DNA of 64,000 nucleotides from Dehalococcoidia bacterium (GTDB lineage Bacteria; Chloroflexota; Dehalococcoidia; Bin125): positions 62,001 to 126,000 of the forward strand of contig JAJDTU010000001.1 of NCBI GenBank assembly GCA_022826965.1. The letters run 5' to 3'. The translations under genes and the position numbers were made by a program. Positions 56,557-64,000 of the stretch are shown here, piece after piece; position 1 is the stretch's first letter, and each line of letters begins with the position of its first letter. The notes under the pieces are model-generated. The model saw nothing but the letters and a program-made list of their open reading frames with translations, was not told where the DNA came from and made no database searches.

Positions 56557-57825
56557 ATGACACTCTCCGACCTGCTCGTCTCAGCGATTGCGCCAATCTA
56601 CATTCGAGCCAGGTTCCTCCAGGAACGCATCCAGTCCGGCGTCGTCTGGAATCTGCTCGACCCATGGTTCATCGCCGACCCCTATCCCACCTACCGCCAA
56701 CTCCTCGAGCGCGATCCGCATCACTACAGCCCCCTGACCGGGATGATCACCATCGCGCCGTACGACGACGTCGACGCCATCCTCCGCGACTACCGAAGAT
56801 TCAGCAGCGTCATTCGCGGCACCGAGCCGTTCCCCATCGCCGAGGAACAGGCCCGCCGCCAACTCTCGCCCTCCATGCAGTTCCGCGATCCGCCCGATCA
56901 CACCCGCTTGCGCGGGCTGGTCAATCTCGCCTTCACGCCGCCGCAGATCGCGAAGATGGAAGACCGGATCCGGGCGACCGCGCACGCGCTCCTCGATGAG
57001 CTCGGCGACAGCAACGAGTTCGATTTGATGGCGAACTTCGCCAACCTGCTGCCGGTGCTGGTGATCGCCGAAATTCTCGGCGTGTCAACCGAGGATCGGG
57101 AGCAGTTCAAGGCGTGGTCGGATCAAATCATCCGCGGCATCGAACCGAATCTGTCCGCCTCTGAGCTCTCAGCCTTGCTCGATACGGCCGAAGCGTTGGC
57201 CGACTACTTCGCGCCAATCATCGAAGATCGCCGCCGCGAACCACAGGGCGACCTCATCTCGCGCCTGGTGAGCGCCGAGGATGCGGGCAATAGGCTGAGC
57301 AACGACGAGACCCAGATCACCCTGCGTCTGCTGCTAGTCGCCGGCAACGAGACCACGACGAACCTGATCGGCAATGGCCTCAAAGCGCTGCTCGAGCATC
57401 CCGAGCAATTGCAGCTGTTGCGCGAGCAGTCGGAGTTGATCCCCAACGCAATCGAGGAACTGCTGCGCTACGACTCGCCGGTCCAGATCGACGTTCGACG
57501 CATGGTCGAGGACACCGAAATCGGCGAAAGGCGGGGCAAGAAGGACTCGCTGATCGCGCCATTGATCGGCGCCGCCAATCGCGATCCTCAGGCATTCGCC
57601 GATCCGGACCGCCTCGACATTACGCGCGAGGACAGCGGAAACATCTCGTTCGGCCGAGGCATCCACCACTGTCTGGGCGCGCCATTGGCCCGGCTGGAGG
57701 CAGCGGTGGCATTCGAGGTTCTCCTGGAACGCTTCAACGAGATCGACTTTGGCACCCGTGCACCCGAGTACAGACGCAACATCGTGCTCCGCGGGCTTGA
57801 ACATCTCGACGTGCGGGTGCACTGA
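56557..57825 (+). CDS. Cytochrome P450
   Basis: 422 residues from the ATG at 56557; a much longer in-frame extension lies inside the upstream lipoprotein gene and is rejected. Soluble bacterial P450: I-helix LLVAGNETTTN, K-helix ExxR in EELLRYDS, haem-thiolate motif FGRGIHHCLGAPLARLE. Likely hydroxylates a small hydrophobic substrate with an external ferredoxin/reductase; none is encoded nearby. Confidence 0.93.
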   Translation: MTLSDLLVSAIAPIYIRARFLQERIQSGVVWNLLDPWFIADPYPTYRQLLERDPHHYSPLTGMITIAPYDDVDAILRDYRRFSSVIRGTEPFPIAEEQARRQLSPSMQFRDPPDHTRLRGLVNLAFTPPQIAKMEDRIRATAHALLDELGDSNEFDLMANFANLLPVLVIAEILGVSTEDREQFKAWSDQIIRGIEPNLSASELSALLDTAEALADYFAPIIEDRRREPQGDLISRLVSAEDAGNRLSNDETQITLRLLLVAGNETTTNLIGNGLKALLEHPEQLQLLREQSELIPNAIEELLRYDSPVQIDVRRMVEDTEIGERRGKKDSLIAPLIGAANRDPQAFADPDRLDITREDSGNISFGRGIHHCLGAPLARLEAAVAFEVLLERFNEIDFGTRAPEYRRNIVLRGLEHLDVRVH

Positions 57826-57845
57826 CATAGTGGCCACAGCCCCGT

Positions 57846-57859
57846 CGGTGCTAGCACCG
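57846..57859. terminator. Palindrome pair between convergent P450 and DinB-like genes
   Basis: A perfect 14-bp palindrome CGGTGCTAGCACCG, followed by a second stem GCGCTA/TAGCGC (57873-57878, 57890-57895) that reaches into the end of the DinB-like gene. Both contain C-T-A-G centres or edges. No T-run, so terminator function is uncertain. Confidence 0.35.
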
Positions 57860-57888
57860 GATGCGCAGAAGGGCGCTAGAAGACGCGC

Positions 57889-58383
57889 TTAGCGCGCCGC
57901 CGCGATTGCCCGCTGGGCGCGCTCGGCCAGCTCCGGCTGTGCGGTCCACTCCGGGTCAATCTGCCCGCGAATGCTGGCCGAGCGGGTCGCGATCGCAAAC
58001 TCTTCCAATGCTAACTCCTGCAAGGACTCGGTCAGCGTTTGGTCGGGATCCTGTGCCAGTCGTTTGGACCTCGTCCACCAGGCCCGCTGCATCGTCTCGT
58101 CGGTCGCCTGCATCAGGACTTCTTCGGTGACGGCTCGATGCCGCACCAGCGCATACAGAATCTGCACCGGCGTCTGCGGCGGATCCAGTTGAGGCGGAGG
58201 CAGCGTTTCCGGCCAAATCAGCTTCGCTTCGGCCGCACAGGCCCCGCTGGCGCAGTCGGCCAGCGAGCCGATGGGCGTCGGCTGATGCAGCTGTTCCTCA
58301 GTCGCGCCCGCCAGCGCCGTCGTCAGCACGCGGCGCGTGAGCAGCAGCGCGTAGCCCCAGGCCTCGGCCGAGTCAGACTTCAT
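57889..58383 (-). CDS. DinB/maleylpyruvate isomerase-like four-helix protein
   Basis: 164 residues, helical throughout: an N-terminal helix (AWGYALLLTRRVLTTALAGA), a central VRHRAVTEEVL-type helix with a His that could be a metal ligand, and two C-terminal helices. The pattern suggests the DinB-like superfamily, but the full three-His metal set is not evident. Starts 6 nt after the dapA stop and is probably co-transcribed. Confidence 0.55.
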   Translation of the reverse strand: MKSDSAEAWGYALLLTRRVLTTALAGATEEQLHQPTPIGSLADCASGACAAEAKLIWPETLPPPQLDPPQTPVQILYALVRHRAVTEEVLMQATDETMQRAWWTRSKRLAQDPDQTLTESLQELALEEFAIATRSASIRGQIDPEWTAQPELAERAQRAIAAAR

Positions 58384-58389
58384 CCCGGA

Positions 58390-59307
<918 letters not shown>

Positions 59308-59400
59308 GATTCGGTCTTTCCGTCTATCGGGATCCAAGCATCAAGGCTACTAGGTTCGCCGTCGGTCGGACTGCTGATGACAGCTCCCCGATGGGAGATG

Positions 59401-60348
59401 TTATGTGGGCGTCGGCGCTGACGGGTCAAGCAGCCCAGCATCCCTCAGCTCGGCCCAGAGGGCGCCGGGAATCGGTGTCTCGACCATCCTCGCGTTCTCT
59501 TCCACCTCGGCCACCGAGGCGGCGCCGGGAATAACGGCGGCGATCGCAGGATGGGCGAGGATGAACTGCAGAGCTGCCGCCTTCATGGGTACGTCGTGGC
59601 GGTCGCAGACGACCTTGATCGCCCGACCACGATCGAGCATCTCCGGCGGCGCGGCGCGGTAGTTGTAGCTCGCCGCGTCGCCCAGGTCCGACGCGAGGAT
59701 GCCGCTGTTGTATGGCCCTCCGGCAATGACACTGATCCCGTTGGCGTCGCAGTAGGGGAGGAACTCTGCGAGGGCTCCCTGCTCCAGGAGGGTGTAGCGC
59801 CCGGCCAGGAGGAAACAATCGAGCGGCAGTTCGCGGGCGAAGCGCAGCTCCATCTCCCACTGGTTCATCCCGGCCCCAATGGCGGTCACCAGGCCTTGCT
59901 CCCGCAGTTCAATCAGCGCCGGGAACGCTTCGCGCATCGCCTGATCCTCATGGTCGTCTGGGTCGTGGACGAGGAGGATGTCGATGTGGTCAACGCCCAG
60001 GCGCTCAAGGCTCGATTCGAAGGATCGCAAGGCGCCGTCGCGGCTGAAATCGAAGTGCCATGGCTCTGACCCGCCGGCATCCTCCTGCAGACGCCGTCCG
60101 ACCTTCGTCGAGAGCACGAAGTCCGAATGGTGGAGGCGTGCGAGCGGCTCGCGGTAGCGCCGTTCGCTCTCGCCATTACCGTACATCGGCGCCGTGTCGA
60201 AGTAGCGAACGCCGAGGGCGGCAGCTCGATCGATCAGCGCTCCGGCCTCGTCGGGTTCCGCGTCGACAGCGAGGAACACCCCGCCGAGCCCGAGCCGGGT
60301 GACTCGCAGCGATGTCTGTCCGATCTGGCGAGTGTCCGTGGCCTTCAT
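59401..60348 (-). CDS. Aldo/keto reductase
   Basis: 315 residues. (beta/alpha)8 NADPH oxidoreductase with the complete tetrad: Asp and Tyr in YFDTAPMYG, Lys in VLSTKVGRR, His in ILLVHDPD. The C-terminal cofactor region reads VIPGAASVAEVEENARM. Sits between asd and dapA in the lysine cluster (32 nt after asd), but no known step there needs it; it may be a passenger. Confidence 0.92.
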   Translation of the reverse strand: MKATDTRQIGQTSLRVTRLGLGGVFLAVDAEPDEAGALIDRAAALGVRYFDTAPMYGNGESERRYREPLARLHHSDFVLSTKVGRRLQEDAGGSEPWHFDFSRDGALRSFESSLERLGVDHIDILLVHDPDDHEDQAMREAFPALIELREQGLVTAIGAGMNQWEMELRFARELPLDCFLLAGRYTLLEQGALAEFLPYCDANGISVIAGGPYNSGILASDLGDAASYNYRAAPPEMLDRGRAIKVVCDRHDVPMKAAALQFILAHPAIAAVIPGAASVAEVEENARMVETPIPGALWAELRDAGLLDPSAPTPT

Positions 60349-60380
60349 GGCGGCGATGATACCGGCCTGGCCCAGCGCTG

Positions 60381-61406
60381 CTAGAGGCAGCCGTCGTCGA
60401 GCATCCACTCGACCATCTGCACGATGTTCAGCGCTGCGCCCTTGCGCAGATTGTCGGCGACGACCCACCAGGCGAGACCGTTCGGATTGGTCACGTCCAC
60501 CCGTGCCCGGCCGACCAGTGCGTCGTCGATTCCGTCGGCATCGAGCGGCGTCGGCCATTCGCCCGCGGCACGGCCGTCGATCACCGTGAGGCCGGACTGC
60601 GCAGCCCAGCGCTCGTGCGCCTCCTCGGGCGTGATCGGGCGATCGAAGTCGGCATGGACGGCGATGGCGTGCGCTCGCTCGGTCGGGATGCGGACGCAGG
60701 TCGCGGAGAGCGGTAGCTCAGGCTGATGCAGAATCTTGCGCGATTCGACCAGCATCTTCCACTCTTCCTTGGTATAGCCGTCATCGAGGAAGACATCGAC
60801 CTGGGGCAGCGCATTGTTGGCGATCTGCTTCGGATACTCCGAGATCTGATCGTCGGAGATCGAGTCACCGCCGGCCAGGGCGGCGTTCTGCTGCTTGAGT
60901 TCGACCACGGCCGCGCCGCCCGAACCGGAGGTCGCCTGGTAGGTGTCGGCGATCACGCGGGTCACCGAGCGATCCTGGATTAACGGATGTAGTGAGAGCA
61001 CCAACGGCACCGTGGTGCAGTTCGGAGTCGAGACAATGCCATTGTGCTGCCGCAGGTCTTCGGGGTTGACCTCGGGCACAACCAGCGGCACGCCCTCCTG
61101 CTGGCGGAAGGCGGACGAGTCGTCAAAGGCAACGGCGCCCTTCCTTGCGGCCACCGGGCAGAGTTCCTTCGATGCCGCGGTCGAGGCGGAGATGAATGCG
61201 ACGTCGGCGCTGTCAAAGGCGTCGTGCGTGGTCTCGTGGACGATATGCGTCTTGCCGCGGAATGTGAGTTCGCGTCCTTCGGAGCGCTTCGTCGCGAGCA
61301 GCCGGAGTTCCTTGACCGGGAAGTTGCGTTCTTCCATGCACTTGAGGAATTCGGCCCCCACGACCCCGGTGGCTCCGACGAGGGCAACGGTCAGTTCACG
61401 TCCCAC
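60381..61406 (-). CDS. asd: Aspartate-semialdehyde dehydrogenase
   Basis: 341 residues. NADPH-dependent reduction of aspartyl phosphate. Rossmann start VALVGATGVVGAEFLKCM, nucleophile Cys in VSTPNCTTVPLV, substrate Arg/Glu region ATCVRIPTERAHA. Supplies both lysine and threonine/methionine branches. 41 nt downstream of dapB. Confidence 0.96.
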   Translation of the reverse strand: MGRELTVALVGATGVVGAEFLKCMEERNFPVKELRLLATKRSEGRELTFRGKTHIVHETTHDAFDSADVAFISASTAASKELCPVAARKGAVAFDDSSAFRQQEGVPLVVPEVNPEDLRQHNGIVSTPNCTTVPLVLSLHPLIQDRSVTRVIADTYQATSGSGGAAVVELKQQNAALAGGDSISDDQISEYPKQIANNALPQVDVFLDDGYTKEEWKMLVESRKILHQPELPLSATCVRIPTERAHAIAVHADFDRPITPEEAHERWAAQSGLTVIDGRAAGEWPTPLDADGIDDALVGRARVDVTNPNGLAWWVVADNLRKGAALNIVQMVEWMLDDGCL

Positions 61407-61447
61407 GGTTGTGCTCCTTGTGCTGCGTGGCGTGTGCGTTGGTCGAG

Positions 61448-62254
61448 TCAGTCCGTGCGCAAACCGAGCAGGCGGTCGAGCCCGATCACGAGGTGGTCGA
61501 GCTCGGGCGCCGCGCGGACGGCGCGGAGGATTTCAGGGATGAAGGACGCTCGGCTCATCGAGTCGTGTCGGATGGTCAACGTCTCGTCATTGCCACCGAA
61601 GATGATCACCTGGTGCGCGACCAAGCCCGGCAGCCGCACCGAGTGCAGCGAGGCCCCGCCCAGTTCTGCTCCACGCGTGTCGTAGCCCTCAACATTGTGA
61701 CGCTCGGCCTCTTTGCGGTTGAAGTCCGCGTCGCGGGCGGCGCGCATCGATTGAGCGGTAGCCACTGCAGTACCGGAAGGCGCGTCGACCTTGCCGTCGT
61801 GATGCTGCTCGATGATCTCCACCGAGTCGAAGAGCGGCGCAGCCACGTTGGCCAGGTGCATCATCAGGACGGCGCCGAGCGCGAAGTTGGCCGCGATCAC
61901 GCCGCCAAGGCCTGCATCATTGACGCGCTGTTCAGCATCGGCGATGACGTCGTCCGACAGGCCGCTGGTGCCGATGACCGGTCTGATACCGGCGTCCACT
62001 GCGGCCGGGATCAGCTGCACCGTCCACTCGGCGTTGGAGAAATCGATGACGACATCGGGCGACCATTGGGCGAGCGCATCCACAGAGTTACTGAGCGGGA
62101 CCGCGCGCCCGGCAATCTCGATCGACGATTCGTTCGACAGGCCGTCGAGCGCGCCGATCAGTTCAAGATCGTCGGCCGACTCGATGGCGGTCATGATCTG
62201 GCGGCCCATGTTGCCGGCGCCGCTCATCATCACTCGGATGCGGGGGCGGATCAT
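61448..62254 (-). CDS. dapB: 4-hydroxy-tetrahydrodipicolinate reductase
   Basis: 268 residues. NAD(P)H-dependent second step of the diaminopimelate branch. N-terminal nucleotide site VMMSGAGNMGRQI, catalytic EIIEQHHDGKVDAPSGTA, and GGVIAANFALGAVLMMHL. Follows pnp by 27 nt. Confidence 0.95.
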   Translation of the reverse strand: MIRPRIRVMMSGAGNMGRQIMTAIESADDLELIGALDGLSNESSIEIAGRAVPLSNSVDALAQWSPDVVIDFSNAEWTVQLIPAAVDAGIRPVIGTSGLSDDVIADAEQRVNDAGLGGVIAANFALGAVLMMHLANVAAPLFDSVEIIEQHHDGKVDAPSGTAVATAQSMRAARDADFNRKEAERHNVEGYDTRGAELGGASLHSVRLPGLVAHQVIIFGGNDETLTIRHDSMSRASFIPEILRAVRAAPELDHLVIGLDRLLGLRTD

Positions 62255-62281
62255 GACTCACCTGCTCATCAATCGTTCCGC

Positions 62282-64000
62282 CTAGCGGCTAGGCGCTCCG
62301 AAGTCGCTGCGCGGCGGCGGGGGTGGAGGCGGCGGGCCGTCGCCATCCGTCTGCGGTTGACCACGACGGATGTTGACCCGCGAGAGGATGCCACCGCGCC
62401 GGCGTGGGGCTACGTTGCTGTCCGGCTGGCGTTCTTCCTGGTCGTCGGATTCGCGCTGCGTCTGACGCTCGGAACGCTGACCAGATTGCGGCTGGTCGGG
62501 ACCGTCTCCGGATTGCTGATTCGAGTCGCCGCCCTGTTGCTGCGCGGAGCCTCGACGTCGTCGACGACGTCGGCGTCGGGGCTGGCCCTCTCGCGGCGGT
62601 GCGACAGCAGCGGAGCTGTCCTCGGCCGGAGTGGCGGCGACCGGAGTGGCAACGTCGGCCCGATCCGCGGAGTCCTGCTCGGTCGGCGACGGCTCTACGG
62701 CGGCGGTTGCCGGCTCGCTCGCTTCTTCGCCCTGCGGCATGGCCGCACGTTCGTCCAGCGGCATGGCCGCATTCTCGGCCTGCGGGATGGCCGCACTTTC
62801 GGCCTGCGCCTCGACCGGTTCGCGCTGAACTCTCGGCCGTCGCTGGCGCGGCTCCCGGGGCTCGCGGGCCTCACGGTCACGGCGCGGCGGACGATCGTCG
62901 CGGCTGCGGCGTTCGCGTGGCTCTCTCGGCTCCCGGCTTGGCGCGTCGGTGTCGCCGTTGAGCAGGGCCTTGCGCGACGCGTTGACGCGACCGAGGTTGT
63001 CCACCTCGATCACGATGATCTGCATCTCGTCGCCGACACTGACGACATCCTCGACTTTGTCGACCCGGTAGTCGGCCAGTTCCGAGATATGCACGAGGGC
63101 ATCCTTGCCCGGCACCATCTCGACAAACGCGCCGAACGGCAGGATACGGACGACCTTGCCGGTGTAAATCTGGCCGGGCTCGATGTCGCGGGTCATCGCG
63201 GAGACGCGGTCGAAGGCGGCTTGTCCCGAGGCCTGGTCGACCGCCGTGATGAACACTGCGCCGTCGTCCTCGACAGAGATTTCCGCACCGGTGTCGTCCT
63301 GCAGCGCGCGGATGTTGCGGCCGCCCGGGCCGATCAGCTGGCCAATCTTGTCCTGCGGCACATCGAGGCGCAGGATGCGAGGCGCGTGCGGCGACATCTG
63401 CTCGCGCGGGGCCTCGATGCACTCGGTCATCACATCCATGATTTGCAGGCGGGCATCTCGAGCCTGCTCGAGCGCGCGCGCCAGAATCTCGAGGTCAATG
63501 CCCTTGACCTTCATGTCCATCTGTAGCGCGGTCACGCCGTCGCGCGACCCGGCGACCTTGAAGTCCATATCGCCGAGGTGGTCCTCCATGCCGACGATGT
63601 CGGTCAGGATCGCTACGTCGTCTCCCTCTTTGATGAGGCCCATCGCGATGCCCGCGATCGGCGTCTTGATCGGAACGCCAGCGTCCATCATCGAGAGCAC
63701 CGAAGCGCAGACCGAGGCCATCGAGGTCGAGCCGTTCGATGCCAACACTTCTGAGACGATGCGAATCGTGTACGGGAAGTCCTCGAAGGGCGGCAGGATG
63801 GCGGCCATGGCACGCTCGCCAAGCATGCCGTGACCGATGCTGCGCCGCGACGGGTTGCCGACGCGGCCGGTCTCGCCTGTAGAGAAGGGCGGGAAGTTGT
63901 AGTGATGCATGAAGCGCTTCGAGTCCTCGGGCGTGAGGTCGTCGAGGCGTTGCGCCATGCCAGAGCCGGCCAGCGTGGTGAAGCTGAGCACCTGGGTCTC
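62282..64000 (-). CDS. pnp: Polyribonucleotide nucleotidyltransferase (PNPase), 5' part outside window
   Basis: The C-terminal 572 residues. Second RNase PH core (ETQVLSFTTLAG, KRFMHHYNFPPFSTGETGRVG, SIGHGMLGERA), then KH domain (DKIGQLIGPGGRNIRAL) and S1 domain (GQIYTGKVVRILPFGAFVEM). After S1 there is an unusual disordered tail of about 190 residues rich in Arg, Glu and Pro with three 8-residue repeats, and a final Pro run. The gene continues beyond the right edge. Degrades and tails RNA; the tail may bind RNA or degradosome partners. Confidence 0.95.
   Translation of the reverse strand, partial: ETQVLSFTTLAGSGMAQRLDDLTPEDSKRFMHHYNFPPFSTGETGRVGNPSRRSIGHGMLGERAMAAILPPFEDFPYTIRIVSEVLASNGSTSMASVCASVLSMMDAGVPIKTPIAGIAMGLIKEGDDVAILTDIVGMEDHLGDMDFKVAGSRDGVTALQMDMKVKGIDLEILARALEQARDARLQIMDVMTECIEAPREQMSPHAPRILRLDVPQDKIGQLIGPGGRNIRALQDDTGAEISVEDDGAVFITAVDQASGQAAFDRVSAMTRDIEPGQIYTGKVVRILPFGAFVEMVPGKDALVHISELADYRVDKVEDVVSVGDEMQIIVIEVDNLGRVNASRKALLNGDTDAPSREPREPRERRSRDDRPPRRDREAREPREPRQRRPRVQREPVEAQAESAAIPQAENAAMPLDERAAMPQGEEASEPATAAVEPSPTEQDSADRADVATPVAATPAEDSSAAVAPPREGQPRRRRRRRRRGSAQQQGGDSNQQSGDGPDQPQSGQRSERQTQRESDDQEERQPDSNVAPRRRGGILSRVNIRRGQPQTDGDGPPPPPPPPRSDFGAPSR
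62732..62803. repeat. Three tandem 24-bp units in the pnp tail
   Basis: Units begin at 62732, 62756 and 62780 (core GCGG(C/G)ATGGCCGC), giving the peptide repeats AAIPQAEN, AAMPLDER and AAMPQGEE in the disordered PNPase tail. Period is exactly 24 nt, so copy-number change would keep the frame. Confidence 0.85.

Noticed and set aside
61409-63526. 705-codon open frame opposite dapB and pnp
   Set aside because: Covers the antisense of two certain genes, with no family features and a composition typical of shadow frames.

Overview
The window is a high-GC (roughly 60-65% by eye), densely coded bacterial chromosome segment. It holds about 58 protein genes and shows no rRNA, tRNA, CRISPR, transposase or phage gene. 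Gene order and family content fit Chloroflexota, possibly a SAR202/Dehalococcoidia-like lineage. Pointers are an HrcA/CIRCE heat-shock operon, MoxR-DUF58-TgpA modules, a retropepsin-type protease, Tat lipoproteins with glutamine-rich linkers, and clustered acyl-CoA-dehydrogenase-like flavoenzymes with CitE and MaoC proteins. The taxonomic placement is inference; no marker rRNA is present.

Layout. 0-10 kb: two tail-to-tail envelope modules, DUF58-BatD-like-BatA-BatB/TPR (+) and MoxR-DUF58-TgpA-like (-), followed by a Tat-type M23 lipoprotein (+). 11-19 kb: hrcA-grpE-dnaK-dnaJ-prmA on the minus strand with a perfect CIRCE operator and a sigma70-like promoter; rsmE, normally next to prmA, is separated from it by an opposite-strand SDR gene. 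19-31 kb: a ketosynthase-like protein, an MBL-fold protein, a CocE-type hydrolase, YjbR, rho, a transaldolase-like aldolase, pyrG with a small ubiquitin-fold protein, an M16 peptidase and two tandem CitE-fold proteins. 31-38 kb: three HpaH/DszC-like flavoenzyme paralogues (one frameshifted), an aspartic protease, an acyl-CoA dehydrogenase and a MaoC protein. 38-39.6 kb: a small PD-(D/E)XK nuclease convergent with a Dam-type adenine methylase, probably a restriction-modification pair, plus a DUF402 protein. 40-46 kb: purA, a CopD-like membrane protein with a TlpA-like protein, a crotonase, a membrane-anchored cytochrome c and a tandem pair of double NTF2-like proteins. 46-55.5 kb: an oligopeptide ABC importer without ATPases, two lipoproteins flanking a BNR propeller, and a biotin-dependent carboxyltransferase. 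55.5-64 kb: a lower-GC lipoprotein, a P450, then a lysine/housekeeping operon pnp-dapB-asd-AKR-dapA-DinB-like.

The most unusual feature is how many enzyme-fold proteins here have lost their canonical catalytic residues: the TgpA-like transglutaminase, the SDR, the ketosynthase, the MBL protein, one of the two CitE paralogues and the TlpA-like protein. All six frames are intact, with conserved scaffolds and normal expression signals, which suggests retained non-catalytic or altered functions rather than decay. A second theme is RNA/DNA structure: an intergenic palindromic repeat family with a compensatory base-pair change between its two copies, and a pseudoknot-capable intergenic block near 55.6 kb.
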